From Erodium maritimum (taxonomy: Eukaryota > Streptophyta > Magnoliopsida > Geraniales > Geraniaceae), in contig OY997592.1 of assembly GCA_963921825.1 (NCBI GenBank), forward strand, positions 60,904,336 through 60,968,335: DNA of 64,000 bases. The letters run 5' to 3'. The notes below the pieces were generated by a model. The model had not been told where the DNA came from. It saw only the letters and a program-made list of their open reading frames with translations, and made no database searches. The translations under genes and the position numbers were made by a program. Positions 40,095-52,200 of this stretch are shown here, one piece after another. Within the stretch, counting starts at the first letter, position 1. Every line of letters starts with the position of its first letter.

Positions 40095-41199
40095 AATGCC
40101 CGGGATTATTGAGTTGTCTGAAGAAACTCCTAGTAATGAACTACGCCAAGCTCAGTTCTATTTTCCTTTCCTTTTTCTTGTTAACTATCACGGCAGAGAT
40201 CTTAGATGAAAGTAGAGCGCTAAAGAGTAGCACTATGTACATTATGTAGTTGCAAGTGTCGTTTATAGTCAATGTATACGAGTTTGATCAAAACAGCTCT
40301 TGTTCTATAATCCACATTCAGCATTTAAGAAAACTCAACAAGTAAGAACATTGTATCACCCTAAGAGGTCAATGTTAGCTCTAACCCATTGATAACCACA
40401 ATTTACTTATTTTACTCACATCTAAAATAAGTAAATCCAATCTCATTGATAAGCATCTTGGAACTTCTACTAAGCTTTAATATAGGATTAGCATAAGAAC
40501 TTGGTTTGTGCTTATTTCCATTTCTGTTGAAGGAATTTGTGAATTCGTTCCCTCAGTTACTTTGGGGACTCAAAATCAGCCAAAAAAACAGGAAGAAAAA
40601 GTGGTAAAAAAAAGAAGCAAAATCACCATTGCATTTCCAGCAAAACGAAATCTCAGGCGAGTGTAATTCAAAACTCACTTTTGTAGTTCCATGTTGGAGT
40701 GAAGAAGATCAGCCTTGGTGGTTCCAGCGAGAGGCGTCGGCTAGATGACGGCGAGCTTCCCGGCGGAGTTACAGTGAGCTTCAGAACCCGCCATTTGGGT
40801 TTGGGGCAATCGTAGAGAATCTAAACCACCTTGGATCGAACCTCAAATTGGGTTAACCATGGACCGGAAGAACACGGGAGAATCGAGAATGATTCAGTCA
40901 AGGTCAAGTTTGAGGCTATGGAGGAGGAAATTGTACTGAGAGCCGTACGTGAAGTGGAATTTGAGGGGTAGTATTCGTCTTTTCTTCCCTTATGAAAATA
41001 CAATTCATTTTTTCTTTTAAAACCTTGTGATTTCATAACACCAACACAATCACCATTCTTCATCTTCTTTCTCTCAACTTCTCTTTTTTTTCTTTCTTCT
41101 TTCTCTTCAAACTTCCATCTTCTTCTTTTTCTTACTTCTCCTACCTCCATCCGTCGCCGTCCCGTTGAGTTTGTCACGAAACCACCGTCGTCCCGTCGA
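40095..41199. other. 3' UTR of HSL3 and intergenic DNA
   Basis: The first 200 bases are T-rich and likely untranslated. Beyond that there is no coding signal; a 133-aa minus-strand frame over 41222-40821 is Arg/Lys/Glu-rich because it reads a pyrimidine-rich strand in reverse. Confidence 0.5.
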
Positions 41200-41258
41200 G
41201 CTTCTCTTCTTCTTTCTCTCAACTTCTCTTCTTCTTTCTCTCAACTTCTCTTCTTCTT
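41200..41258. repeat. Pyrimidine-rich tandem repeat, about 22-23 bp x 3
   Basis: The unit 'cttctcttcttctttctctcaa' is repeated almost exactly, with a related copy near 41070. Confidence 0.85.
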
Positions 41259-41264
41259 TTTTGT

Positions 41265-41356
41265 ATGGCGGATTGGCCAATCCGCCGGCGGATCGACGAA
41301 TTGGCCGATCGGCGGATTGGCCCATTCCGCGGCGGATTGGCTGGCCGATTGGCCAA
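41265..41356. repeat. Palindromic GGCGGATTGGCC cluster
   Basis: Includes a perfect 20-bp palindrome at 41267-41286 and four or five further GGCGGATTGGCC-like copies in both orientations over 90 bp. Confidence 0.8.
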
Positions 41357-41555
41357 ATTTTGTCCCGAAAAAATGGGCCGGAATTTCAAAATTTGGGGAT
41401 TTTCGAATTTTGAAAATTTGGGGGGAAATCAAAATCTGAAAAAGGGTAAAATAGGGAATTCATTAAAGAGGAGGATTTTTTTCAAATTCCATCTTCTAAT
41501 AAAGCTATAAACGAAATTGACCCGCTATGGAGTTGAAATAGACAGTTCAAGCTTC

Positions 41556-41566
<11 letters not shown>

Positions 41567-41587
<21 letters not shown>

Positions 41588-41588
41588 G
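41567..41588. repeat. 22-base poly-G tract
   Basis: The longest G run in the window, located exactly where the MITE's terminal GGG should be. Confidence 0.95.
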
Positions 41589-42054
41589 AAACTCTGGGTC
41601 CTAAAACGTTTCGTTTTGACGTTCAAACCCAGACCAACGTTTCGTTACAGTTCCATACACGAAAGGTTGGAACTTTTACAAAGCCTGATATGAACCGTTC
41701 AAATTAATGATTTCGTTAACATAGGAAGTGAAAAGTCGAAACTACGACTCCATTCACGTAAACCTTTCAGCTCCACATGCAATTAGAACACTTAGCATAC
41801 ATATCCAAAAAAAAATTCAACACTGAATTTCAAAATAATGCATTATTTTGGGAAAGAGGAGCTGAAAGGTTAACGTGAATGGAATTGTAGTTTCGACTTT
41901 TCACTTCCTATGTTAACGAAATCGTTAATTTGAACGGTTCATATCAGGCTTTGTAAAAGTTCCAACCTTTCGCGTATGGAACTGTAACGAAACGTTGGTC
42001 TGGGTTAGGACGTCAAAACGAAACGTTCAAAAAAGTTAGGAACTAGAGTCATCC
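41567..42054. mobile_element. Palindromic MITE, copy 1 of the 'ggatAACTCTGG' family
   Basis: Two arms of about 220 bp pair along their whole length (for example ccagaccaacgtttcgttac and its reverse complement near 41990) around an AT-rich centre. A 22-G run replaces the expected GGGAT at the left terminus. A T-rich flank on both sides (gttttttttt / gttttttat) may be the remains of a target duplication. The same family recurs at 43864-44354. Confidence 0.85.
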
Positions 42055-42906
42055 GTTTTTTATAACCAAAAGGATAGTTATACTATTAATCAAAAGGGAG
42101 AGAGCCAATATATAAAACAAGTGTTTCATGGCTTCATTGTTATTTTTGTTTGTTTTTTCAGTAGTATGCATTTCGTAGTATCTCATTGTATTGGTTTTCA
42201 TTTGTCTCTTCCTTTTTGGAGCTTTGTATCTTAAACTACTTTTTGCAACTTCTTTGGTTCCGTCTTTGGAACTGTAGAATTTATAAAACCTCGTTGATCA
42301 AATATATATATAACTAGTGATTGTCATTTTTCGTCTATAAGCTCTGAAATAATTGTTGCAAATAAATTCGGTTTTGAAACTAAAACCAAAACTATGATAA
42401 AAGAAAAAACGTAAAAACCTATGTCCAGAATGGTGTCTAAACATTGCTTGATCTCATTACATTATGAGAATTCGTTTCTCGTAAGAGGTGCGATCGAATT
42501 AATGTCTCAACAGAAAGTGGAGGAATTTTGGTTAGATTCAGGGTCCCCTTCTTATTTAGGTCCCTGAATCTCTACTCACCAATCATTAGATCTGACGAGA
42601 CTCGAGTGGTTCATCTACAGATAGCCTCTTCCAGGCCACATCTCAGACCAGGGAAGCCACTAATGGGTGTAAGGCCCCCCTATAGGACCCCTTGTCCCTT
42701 CGAAATGGAGAAGTAATCAATCTCAAGTCTCACGCACCCTTCCTACTTGTGAGTTAGGTAGGATGTTTGGTGTTACTAAGGATTCCCTCCCTTGATGTGG
42801 TGAGGCCTTAGATAAGATGTTTGGTGTCACATGCTCAAATCTTATAGGGCACCAGGTGGTGTGGCGTCTTGACCCAGTTAGTTGCAAAGTTTTGTCTCAA
42901 CGAAAA
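42055..42906. other. Intergenic, nothing recognised
   Basis: AT-rich with short frames only. The segment after about 42500 may be copia leader or flank but has no diagnostic motif. Confidence 0.4.
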
Positions 42907-43616
42907 TGTAAGATGTTTTAGTCGACTTAGCATGTTTCACATTACCTTAATATCATAACTAAATCGATAGTTGTGGAATTTTTCAAGAATCACTAACCGC
43001 CCGCCATAACTATGAATTATAGTAACTTGGGCTCTTGGTGCTCCAAAGCTCTCCCACAACTCTCTTAATGATAGTGTATCTCTCTAGAATCAGATATGAA
43101 GAGTGTTTTTTTAGTGTTGTGTGTTGTTTGAGCTTAGGGAGCAAGGACATGTACTTATAGTGCATGAGTCTAGCCATCATAGAACATATTACATGAATAT
43201 GGGCTATAAAAATATGATGGAATAGGATCACCTTATGCTTGCAATTGACTTGTGGGAGTTGTGCATAAATCATGGGAATAGACTCATGAATGACCACAAA
43301 GTTGACTTCATGAAAATAATTGTCAACACAATTAATTGCCAACATTCTCTCACTTGTTCCAAATTTCATCATTTGCCAAAACATGAAAACAAATACACGA
43401 ATAGTGACAACAATCTCTCTCAGTAATTAGAGTTATCTTCCAACTATCACAATGCATCATGTCTTTCTTAATGCTTCTCATATAACTTAATGAATAAACC
43501 CTATGTTTATTCTTGTCCAAAACATAATGATATTTCTCAGCCAAATGTGTACACAAAACTGAAATGAGAAATATCCAAAAATCAGAGTTCTGTTTGTTCT
43601 TACAACGTAAACTACA
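42907..43616 (-). mobile_element. Copia-type LTR
   Basis: A 710-bp LTR (minus strand TGTAGTTTACG...CATCTTACA) lies directly after the copia RNase H end. It matches the + strand LTR at 52787-53501 along its length. Confidence 0.75.
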
Positions 43617-44727
43617 TTAGGGATCCAAGTCCCATACTGTCCACGTGATCCTTGAACTTTAGTGGTGTCATGCCTTTTGTCAACGGATCTACAATGATCA
43701 ATTCAATATTCACATGTTCAATGACCACTGATTTATCTTTAACACGTCCTCTTATGGCTAAATACTTTATGTCGATGTGTTTACTTCGACTACCACTCTT
43801 ATGATTTTTAGCCATAAATACTACATCTGAATTATCACTGTATATCTTCATGTCTTAGATATAGGGATAACTCTGGTTCCTAACCTTCTTGAACGTTTCG
43901 TTTTCACGTCCTAACCCAGACCAACGTTTCGTTACAGTTCCATACACGAAAGGTTGGAACTTTTACAAAACCTGATATGAACCGTTTAAATTAACGATTT
44001 CGTTAACATGGGAAGGGAAAAGTCGAAACTACAACTCCATTCACGTTAACCTTTCAGCTCCCCATGCCCGTTCAACATGCAATTAGAACACTTAGTATAC
44101 ACATCCAACAATTTTTCAACACTGAATTTCAAAATAATGCATTATTTTGGGAAATATGAGCTGAAAGGTTAACGTGAATGGAATTGTAGTTTCGACTTTT
44201 AACTTCCCATGTTAACGAAATCGTTAATTTAAACGGTTCATGTCAGGTTTTGTAAAAGTTCCAACCTTTCGTGTATGGAACTGTAACGAAACATTGGTCT
44301 GGGTTAGGACGTGAAAACGAAACGTTCAAGAAGGTTAGGAACCAGAGTTATCCCTTAGATATATGATCCATAATTTTAAGCCCCGAAATTAAACTCTCTA
44401 AATGTTTTAAAGGCATTCAATGCTTCGTTTTTGTTATGAAATATGTAGAGATACATGTATCATGAGTATTATTTGTAGAGATGATGAAACATTTTCGACC
44501 ATACGAATCCATATATGGACTACATATACTCGTATGTATGATCTCCAATATGCCTAAACTCCTCTTGACACTTTCCTTTGATTTGTTTTTCTACTTTTCT
44601 TTAATGCAGTCAACACTAATCTCAAAATCAGTAAAATCTAAAGTACTAAGTACTTCATCTTTTACCGATGTCTTAATTCTATCAATGGAGATATGTACCA
44701 ATCTTCCATGTCATTGTTTTGCAAATT
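43617..44727 (-). pseudogene. Copia polyprotein relic: pre-integrase and RNase H parts
   Basis: On the minus strand, 44727-44480 reads the GAG-pre-integrase zone (VLSTLDFTDFE...CIK...SLGILEIIHT) with a stop. The rest of integrase and the RT are missing. At about 44400-43617 the RNase H C-terminal part follows (FMAKNHKSGSRSKHIDIKYLA, DPLTKGM), split by a MITE. It is a deleted, dead copy running into the LTR at 43616. Confidence 0.75.
43855..44363. mobile_element. Palindromic MITE copy 2 (43864-44354) with 9-bp duplication
   Basis: Begins GGGATAACTCTGGTTCC and ends with the exact reverse complement; the 491-bp element is two near-perfect arms of about 220 bp around a short centre. Perfect 9-bp repeats TTAGATATA flank it at 43855-43863 and 44355-44363, as expected for Mutator-like elements. 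It interrupts the copia RNase H frame. Confidence 0.93.
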
Positions 44728-46080
44728 AATATGGAAAATACCATATCATGATGGTGAATATTATGATAGATACACTAAAGATGGACAAATGGTTGGTCCA
44801 TTTGCAAGGATCCTTCAAGAATAAGGGATAGTTTCCCATTATACTAAGCCCGGTTCACCTGACCAAAATGATGTTGCAGAAAAAAGGAATTAAACTTGAA
44901 TGGACATGGTCAGGAGCATGATGTGTAACTCTCGTCTTCCTAAGTCTTTATGGATAGAAGCTCTTAAGACGGTCCCATACATATTAAACCGTGGTCCAAC
45001 CAAGTGTGTTTTAAAACGTCATTTGAGTTATTTAAAGGTTGGAAACTGAGCTTGTGCCATGTATGCATTTACGGATGTCTGTCTGAAATAAGAAACTATA
45101 ATCCGCAAGGAAAGAAACTTGATCCCTAGACCATTAGTGGGTATTTCGTTGGATATGTTGAACGGTCCAAGGGATACAAGTTTTATTATCCATCATATCA
45201 CACTATATTTGTGGAATCAAGAAATGCAAAAGTTATTGAGAAGGACTTGATGAGTATGAGGGATCAATCTCAATACAATGTTCCTAAGAAAAATCATTCA
45301 GTTAATCAACCTCTCATTTCAACTAGTCAAGTGATTGTATTAAGTGATGCACCTCAAATGAGTGTAGAACAGCAAGCTAATCAGGATTCAATAGCAGTTG
45401 ATGATAATCAAAGAATTCCACAAATTGCTGACAATCCAGTAGATCCAGTTATTCAGGTTTTACTTGAAAACATTGAGCAGCCGGTTGTACAACATGATTC
45501 TCAAGAGATTTTTGATCAACCATTTAGGAGTTCTACTAGAATAAAGAATTCAGCGTTTTTAGTGTATTTACAAGAATATGACTACAATATTGGAACCGAA
45601 GATGATCTTGAAACATTTTCACAAGCCATGAGTTGTGAAAAGTCAAATTTATGGTACAATGCTATAAAGGATGAGTTGAATTCCATGTGATCTAATGGAA
45701 TTTGGGATCTTTTCGATTTTTCATTTGATTCATAACTCATTGGGTGGAAATGAGTCTTCAAAACAAAGAAAGACTACTCATTAGGACACATCAAAAGAGA
45801 TGAAGCTAGACTCGTTTATAAAGGAATCACCTAAAGGGAAGGAATCGATTACAGTGAAACATTTTCACCTGTATCTAAGAAAGATTCTTTTCATATTATT
45901 TTGGCATTGGTTGCACATTTTGACTTGGAAATTCATCAAATGGATATGAAAACAACATTTCTCAATGGTGATCTAGAGGAAGATGTATACATGAAACAAA
46001 CTTAAGGTTTTTCCTCTGATGCTGATGAACATTTTGGTGTACAAACTTAAGAAATCCATATATGGTTTAAAACAAGCCTG
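44728..46080 (+). pseudogene. Copia polyprotein relic: integrase to reverse transcriptase
   Basis: The + strand reads the end of the integrase core (GPFARILQE..., KPGSPDQNDVAEKRN), a linker with an open 159-aa frame (45211-45690), and the start of the RT (SPVSKKDSF, MDMKTTFLNGDLEEDVYM, near YGLKQA). Stops occur throughout. It breaks off near 46080 where an LTR begins. Later parts of what may be the same element lie at 52361-53501. Confidence 0.75.
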
Positions 46081-47767
46081 TTTGAGGCTTGGGTATAAAA
46101 GCTGAAATTAGGGGCTGAAACCCTAATATCGTTGCCTCTCTCTCTGCACGCCTCCTCTCTCTCACTCGTCTCTCCCGTACCCTCCCTCTCTCTCTCCTCA
46201 CCGTTCCGGCCACGACCCTGCCTCCAGCCTCCGTCTCCGACCTTCTCTCCATCCTCTCCAGCTCGAGCCCGCCGCCCTCTCCCTCGTCCCTAGCTCCCAA
46301 CCGCCCCTCACGCTCGTCTCCGACCACCACCGCCGCCTTTAACCGCGCGTAGTCGAGCCCTCGTCGTCGCCGTGCACGTCCAGAGGCGAGGTGAGCTCGT
46401 CGGCGCGCTCACAGATCCGAGATCCTCGTCGGTCTCGTCCGGATCTGAGGCAGAATCCCCACCGTGCTCAGCCGCCACGCCTGACACCGCACTCACCCAC
46501 TCGTCGCCGTCTTTTCCCACGGTGAGAAACGCAAAACCGTGAGGCTTTGGCCGGCCGGACTCAAAACCCGAGCTTCTTCTTCTTCCCTTTGTTATTCTGT
46601 CCCGAGCTTTTCACTTTGAAATCTGGACAATCTGGACAATTCTGGGCAGATATGTTTAAAGATGGACTTGAATCAAAGAGCTTTCAAAATAACAGAAAAG
46701 AACTGGATTTAAAATAGAATCAGAGTTCAATTAAAAAAAGGGTTTCAAAAACGTTTTTTAATTAAAAATGGCCTTAACTAGACTTTGGAACAAATCTGAG
46801 GAGCGTCGGGATTTTGAACAACCGGACTGTTAATCGGACTTAGAACGGACTAAAAGTGGAACGTTGGATCGGGCCTCGGGGTGCATGCCTCGAAACATGT
46901 GCCTCGGGATTCGTGCCTAGGGATCCGTGCATTGGGAACCGTGCCTCGAAAAACGTGCACCGGGTTCTATGCTCGGGTGCTCGAACCCAATTCGTCGTAA
47001 TCCCTCTTTTAGCCCGCTCGAGTTTAAAAGACAAATGTCGTACTTAAACTGGACTAATCGTAACCTTTAAATTAACGTTGAAACTGTTTTTAAATTTATG
47101 GCTTTCGTGTTAAATTAGAGTTCGGCTTCGATCGAAGAGAAGACCGTGTTGGGTCTCGAGGTAGGGCTGGAGATGAACCAACTCGCAGCGGAAAATCAAT
47201 GAAAACCAAGAGACGATTAAAACCATGAAACAACTAACAAAGAATGGATTCACAAGAGAAAAATTCAGCACTATTTCTTACCAAAACAAGAACACCGGTT
47301 AACGAATGATTGGCTTGAGTCTCCAAGACGCCTACGTATCCACATGGGAATCAAATCCACGTAGTTCTTCTCTTTAATGACTCAAGAACACAAAAATGGA
47401 GGTGGGAACTAGCCAAACCCGAAATTGCCATGGAGAGGAGGGAGAAGTTGTGTTTCCTATTTTTGTCTTGTGTAAGAACCGCTCTTGGTCGATCCCGGTC
47501 GAACCGGTGACTTTTAAGACAAGTTTGACTTTCTGCCGGAAAAGTCAACCGATGACTCAGGAGGTCACTCAGGGCTTTTCCGGGGCCCAAAAAGCTTAGC
47601 CGTCATCACGATTGGCTTAATTGGGCCGTTTCCTTTCGTTTGAGTATAATATTGGGGAAAGTCAACTGTGGTCAAAATTGGACTTTTTATCGACTAAGAC
47701 CTAGTTAATTATTGTGCTGGATTTTAATTTGGAGATTTGTGGTCTCTACTTGGACACTTGTCCATAA

Positions 47768-47967
47768 NNNNNNNNNNNNNNNNNNNNNNNNNNNNNNNNN
47801 NNNNNNNNNNNNNNNNNNNNNNNNNNNNNNNNNNNNNNNNNNNNNNNNNNNNNNNNNNNNNNNNNNNNNNNNNNNNNNNNNNNNNNNNNNNNNNNNNNNN
47901 NNNNNNNNNNNNNNNNNNNNNNNNNNNNNNNNNNNNNNNNNNNNNNNNNNNNNNNNNNNNNNNNNNN
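47768..47967. other. Assembly gap of 200 N
   Basis: Exactly 200 N inside the innermost solo LTR. The round number suggests a placeholder of unknown size. Open frames across it are meaningless. Confidence 0.99.
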
Positions 47968-48616
47968 AACAGAGGAGAGGTGAAGCAAACGTTACAGCAG
48001 AGAATTGTTAGAGGAAGACCACAAGGTAGGGAAAGTCTTAATTTCTTGTTTAACGCTTAGTATGCATGTTAGGATAATAAAATTGGAAAGGTCCTAGAAT
48101 TGCATATAGGATGCGAATAACTAGAATAATCGTATTTCAATTACTAATAAATGGATGTGTCTAGTATGCATGCTTAGGATGAGAATAACTAGTGTAACGC
48201 ACTTTCAATACTTGGGAATTGTTTTACTTGTAGAGAGGCTCTGATGAGCCCTCGGATTAGTTGTTGTGTTAGGTTCACATGCTTGGTTGCTAGTTATTAG
48301 GTTAATCAAGAGTCTAATGAAACTAGTTTAACTTTATGTATGATTGATTTATTGCATGGTTACTTGATTGGTTGAGTGATTGCGTTGACATAATTGTTGA
48401 TTGAACGGATGATCGAGTATGACTGGTTGTGCCAAAGGGATATAATCAGGTGATCGATGTACCGATGGTTCGTGACAGGTAAGTATACGGTGAGTGTGAA
48501 GTGCTAATGGATGTCTGTGTTGTGATTCGATGAGTGTTGATTGATAGATAAATTACTAGTGTGGTTCTCTTATTCTTATTCTTGAAATGTGTGTTTGTTC
48601 GGTTCGGTACTACACC

Positions 48617-48633
48617 GGGGGGGGGGGGGGGGG
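48617..48633. repeat. 17-base poly-G tract
   Basis: Seventeen G in a row inside the innermost solo LTR. Confidence 0.95.
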
Positions 48634-49220
48634 TAATCCGGTGGTGTTATGGTTGTTGGTAGTTGGCAGATACTGTGGATTATTGGTTGAGGCATTGGTT
48701 ATTGGACCCTATGGGGCAGTGGGATGGATTATTTCGTGAGAGATGGTTACTGTGGTTTCACCCAAGTGTATGCGTCCTACAGGAGCACTACCTTGGTTCC
48801 CTATGACATATGGTCCTTTGGAGGCATTTACGAGAATTCCGATGATAAGCGCCCATTTGGGATTGTTTCCGGTGCCCCGACGCATGTGCCTCCTCTGGAC
48901 CGAGGGAAAATCTGATATGATATGGGTACTCTGGTGGATCGGAATTATGGGAACCGATGTGATCCCAGAATCTATCCATGGATCGGAGGCTTGAGAAAGC
49001 AAGTGGTTTGCGTGATATCAATTGCTCCCATTTTAATCATATTGATTCGTTATAGTACTTTTTTAGAAATCCTTTAAGTTACTATTATCCTTAAGAGTAC
49101 GATACCATTGTGATCTATTCTATTTATTAGTATTTCATGGTTAATCGTATTAAATCGTTATTTACGTTATCTGTTTAAGCAGTTTAGTATTGATCTAAAG
49201 GTGGAGTTGTTAAGATTTTT

Positions 49221-49244
49221 CCTACTGAGCGTAAGCTCACCCCT
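49221..49244 (+). other. Conserved hairpin-like motif in the LTR
   Basis: CCTACTGAGCGTAAGCTCACC, about 295 bp from the LTR 3' end, matching the motif in three other LTRs. Confidence 0.7.
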
Positions 49245-52200
49245 TTGTTTCTCTTACTGTTTTTACAGGAGTACCTGATGTCTAGAGAGTTCGAGGCTTG
49301 GGAGCTTCAATTCGTTTTGGGGTTTATCATAGATTTGTGTTGGTCCTTTGTACTAAACACTTTATACCTTACTCTATATGTTGAGTTGTGACTCATTGGA
49401 GATTTTGAACTATTTATTGTTGATTTGAGGAAGTTTATTTGATATTTTAAAGATTTATGTCATTTATATATCGCTTTCCTATTATTAATTCTAGTCACGT
49501 CTCGAGTCCGGTCAAAACCGGATTTGGGGCGTGACATCTTGTGTTTGTTATGTTGAAAAAAGATGACTTAAACATAACAAACCCCATACTTGTCCAACTA
49601 AAGGCACGTGACAACTATGGTGTCAAGTAAGGTGTAAATAGGTCAAAGTATGGCTAGACAAGATTGGGTTAGGTGGTGAATCACCAACACCTTAATCCTT
49701 GTCTTGCTTACTTAGTATTAATCAATCAAGACTTGATTAATTAATTCCTTGGGCCTTGGTTGCATGGGCCTTTCATGGGCCTCTTGGAACATGGCCCGTG
49801 GCCATTTCCAACGAGGTCCCGTGATTCGCTCATCGCCTCCAAGCTTTCCATACCGGAAATGTCCAACATTATCCGACGCGATCCCAAGACTCCAAGCCTT
49901 GTCTTGATCCGTAAAGTCCTATTCACATACGAGCACATGACCCAAAACCCAGTTTTGGTCATGTCCCGAGACAACTCCCTATAGGCCATTCTCCATAAAT
50001 GTGCCAATGAGTTTCACCCTCCGGTGTGACCCTTAGGTTTATGCATGTTAATAGATCAACGAAAAAATCCATTTTACTTGATCCTATTTAAGTGGCAACT
50101 AACGAGACTTTAGTATTGCCTGACACTGCATAACGAATCGACCCTTTCGATTCTAACCTTTCCGTCGTCCCGGTCATTATCCTTTTATCTCCGATATCCT
50201 GATTGAGATAAGGCATAGAGCCGTCATCCTTATTATTCTCAATCACTGTTCCTTGATATGTGAGATGATTGAATATATGATACTCAGTATCATGTGCATG
50301 GACATGCTATTCTTTCAGTCACTCTCGATCAAGCGGCAGAGAACCGATATCTTCCCCATACCTCAGTATGAGGGATAAATCCCTTAGCCGTCTTTCGTGT
50401 CACTCATGTATTCCGTCCCCAAGCCAATCCTGGCTGTTATGGAAGCCCTGTTACGGACAACGTTAGGCTCAGGTCAAACTCAGTTGTTGACTACATAGAA
50501 ATCACAAAGACTCCTTGGTCTAAGGATACATGACAAGCTACGACACTGAATATGTTCATGACTTAATCTATGGCACATATTCAGGGTGGGTCGTCCAATA
50601 TCGTGTCCCACATGATATCTATGATCTGACTCCGGAATCCCATTCCAATGACTAACAGAACGTAAGCCATAAAGAGCCATCTTTCATACTAGTCGCTTCT
50701 AGTGAAGCTTTGTTGACTAGGGACCCATCGAGTGTGATCTATCTCGATCTATGGTTCTATTCGCATTGTGGGCATAGATCAGAGCACACATCGATATATT
50801 ACTCCAACACATAAGTAATATAAAGCCGCTTTAATTTTATTGATAACGATGATATATACATTTGGACATTTAGGATTAAACTACGGGCACTAAGACTAAC
50901 AGACCGGAGGTAGCGAGCCAGGACGTCAGCAGCTAGGAGACGTAGCTGTTGTTCTTCGGTTGAGGTAGGGAACGTAGCGGATACCAGTTTAATTGCGGAA
51001 AGTTACTAGTATGCATGCTAGGATTAATAAAACTGGAACGATCGTTTATATCAGATAATAACCGGACAAGTCTTAGTAACATGTAGGATGTGATTCACTA
51101 GTTAACCGCTTTCAATATTTGGGAAATTGTCGTGCTGGTAGATTGACCATGTCGAGCCGTAGATTGCGTGCTGATTGATTTGCCTGCTATTGTTTGAGAT
51201 GCATGATGTGTGACTTAGTGTCGATAAGTTTAAGAGTCGAGAATTAGTTTATCCGGTGAACATGTTGTTGCTATGTGTGGGCGAGTGTGTCGTGTTTGTT
51301 ATGATGTGAACCCTTGGATGTGATATGGTCGGGTGAGTGATAGACCGATGTGACGTGTTGTGGTACATTTGTTGGGCTTGGTAAGCCGTGCTCAATTATG
51401 GCATTGTGATGTGTGAAATTATCTTGATGTGTGTTCCGAGGAGTTGTTTCCGGTATGGTACATACGACCGAGGGGGTACGCCGGTGTAGGGTAGTACCTA
51501 GGCCGACGGTGTGGTCCCACGTATGCGCGGTCCCCCGGGTAGTGGTTCCGGTACGATACCTACATCGAGGGGGTAGTCCGATGTGGGATATCTAGGCCGA
51601 CGGTTACGTGATCAGTGCTTTACCCGAAGGAGTGCCGGGAAAGATGTGTTGTCTGTTCGTTCCCCGAAGGAGTGCCGGGAAGATGTCTAGGCCGATGGAG
51701 ATTCTGGTACGACGTATTGAGATTGTGCCCCGTGTGTTTGTCGGGAAGATATCTAGGCCGACGCTGTGTGTTCCGGTACGATATGATAGAGTCAGGTTGT
51801 GGACAGCCGGCGGAGTAGGGGACTGCGGTACGGGACGCGTATGTGCTTTTACTGTTTACCTTGTGTTTGATTATCTATTAAGTGATGTGGTTGCAGTTTG
51901 TGCTTGTTTGTTTGAGTATGTTTGTGAGTGTGGTTTGGTCTTGAGTTGAGGATGGTGGTTACGAGTTCCGTGTTGCAAATTAGTTGTATGCTATACTAGT
52001 ATGCCCTAATTGGACGGTTACCCGTGGTGGTGAGCGCTTGCTCATAACCTTAACTACTTTTCCTACTGAGCGAAAGCTCACCCCTTACCTTGTTGTTTTT
52101 CAGGTTCTAAGCGGGATATGTACTAGCTGGATGGTCGATGCTTGAGAGCTTGCGAGGGTCCTAGGCTAGATTGTCTAGAGACGTACCGTTAATTGTTGAA

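Larger units (their letters stand above)
47466..49541 (+). mobile_element. Innermost solo LTR (47471-49536) with TCTTG duplication
   Basis: Runs TGTAAGAACCGC...GGGGCGTGACA, flanked by perfect TCTTG at 47466-47470 and 49537-49541. It is homologous to the minus-strand solo LTR at 12761-15506. It contains the assembly gap and a 17-G run, so its true length is unknown. Confidence 0.9.
47142..50906 (+). mobile_element. TGTTGG-type solo LTR (47147-50901) with GACCG duplication
   Basis: Starts TGTTGGGTCTCGAGG and ends AAGACTAACA, with identical GACCG at 47142-47146 and 50902-50906. Without the nested LTR it is about 1.68 kb. It has no coding region, so a solo copia-type LTR or a short non-coding element is likely. 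Confidence 0.75.

Noticed and set aside
40821-41325. Arg/Lys/Glu-rich minus-strand frames
   Set aside because: They are reverse readings of a pyrimidine-rich tract.
47712-48060. Open frames of 80-107 aa
   Set aside because: They are mostly the translated N gap.
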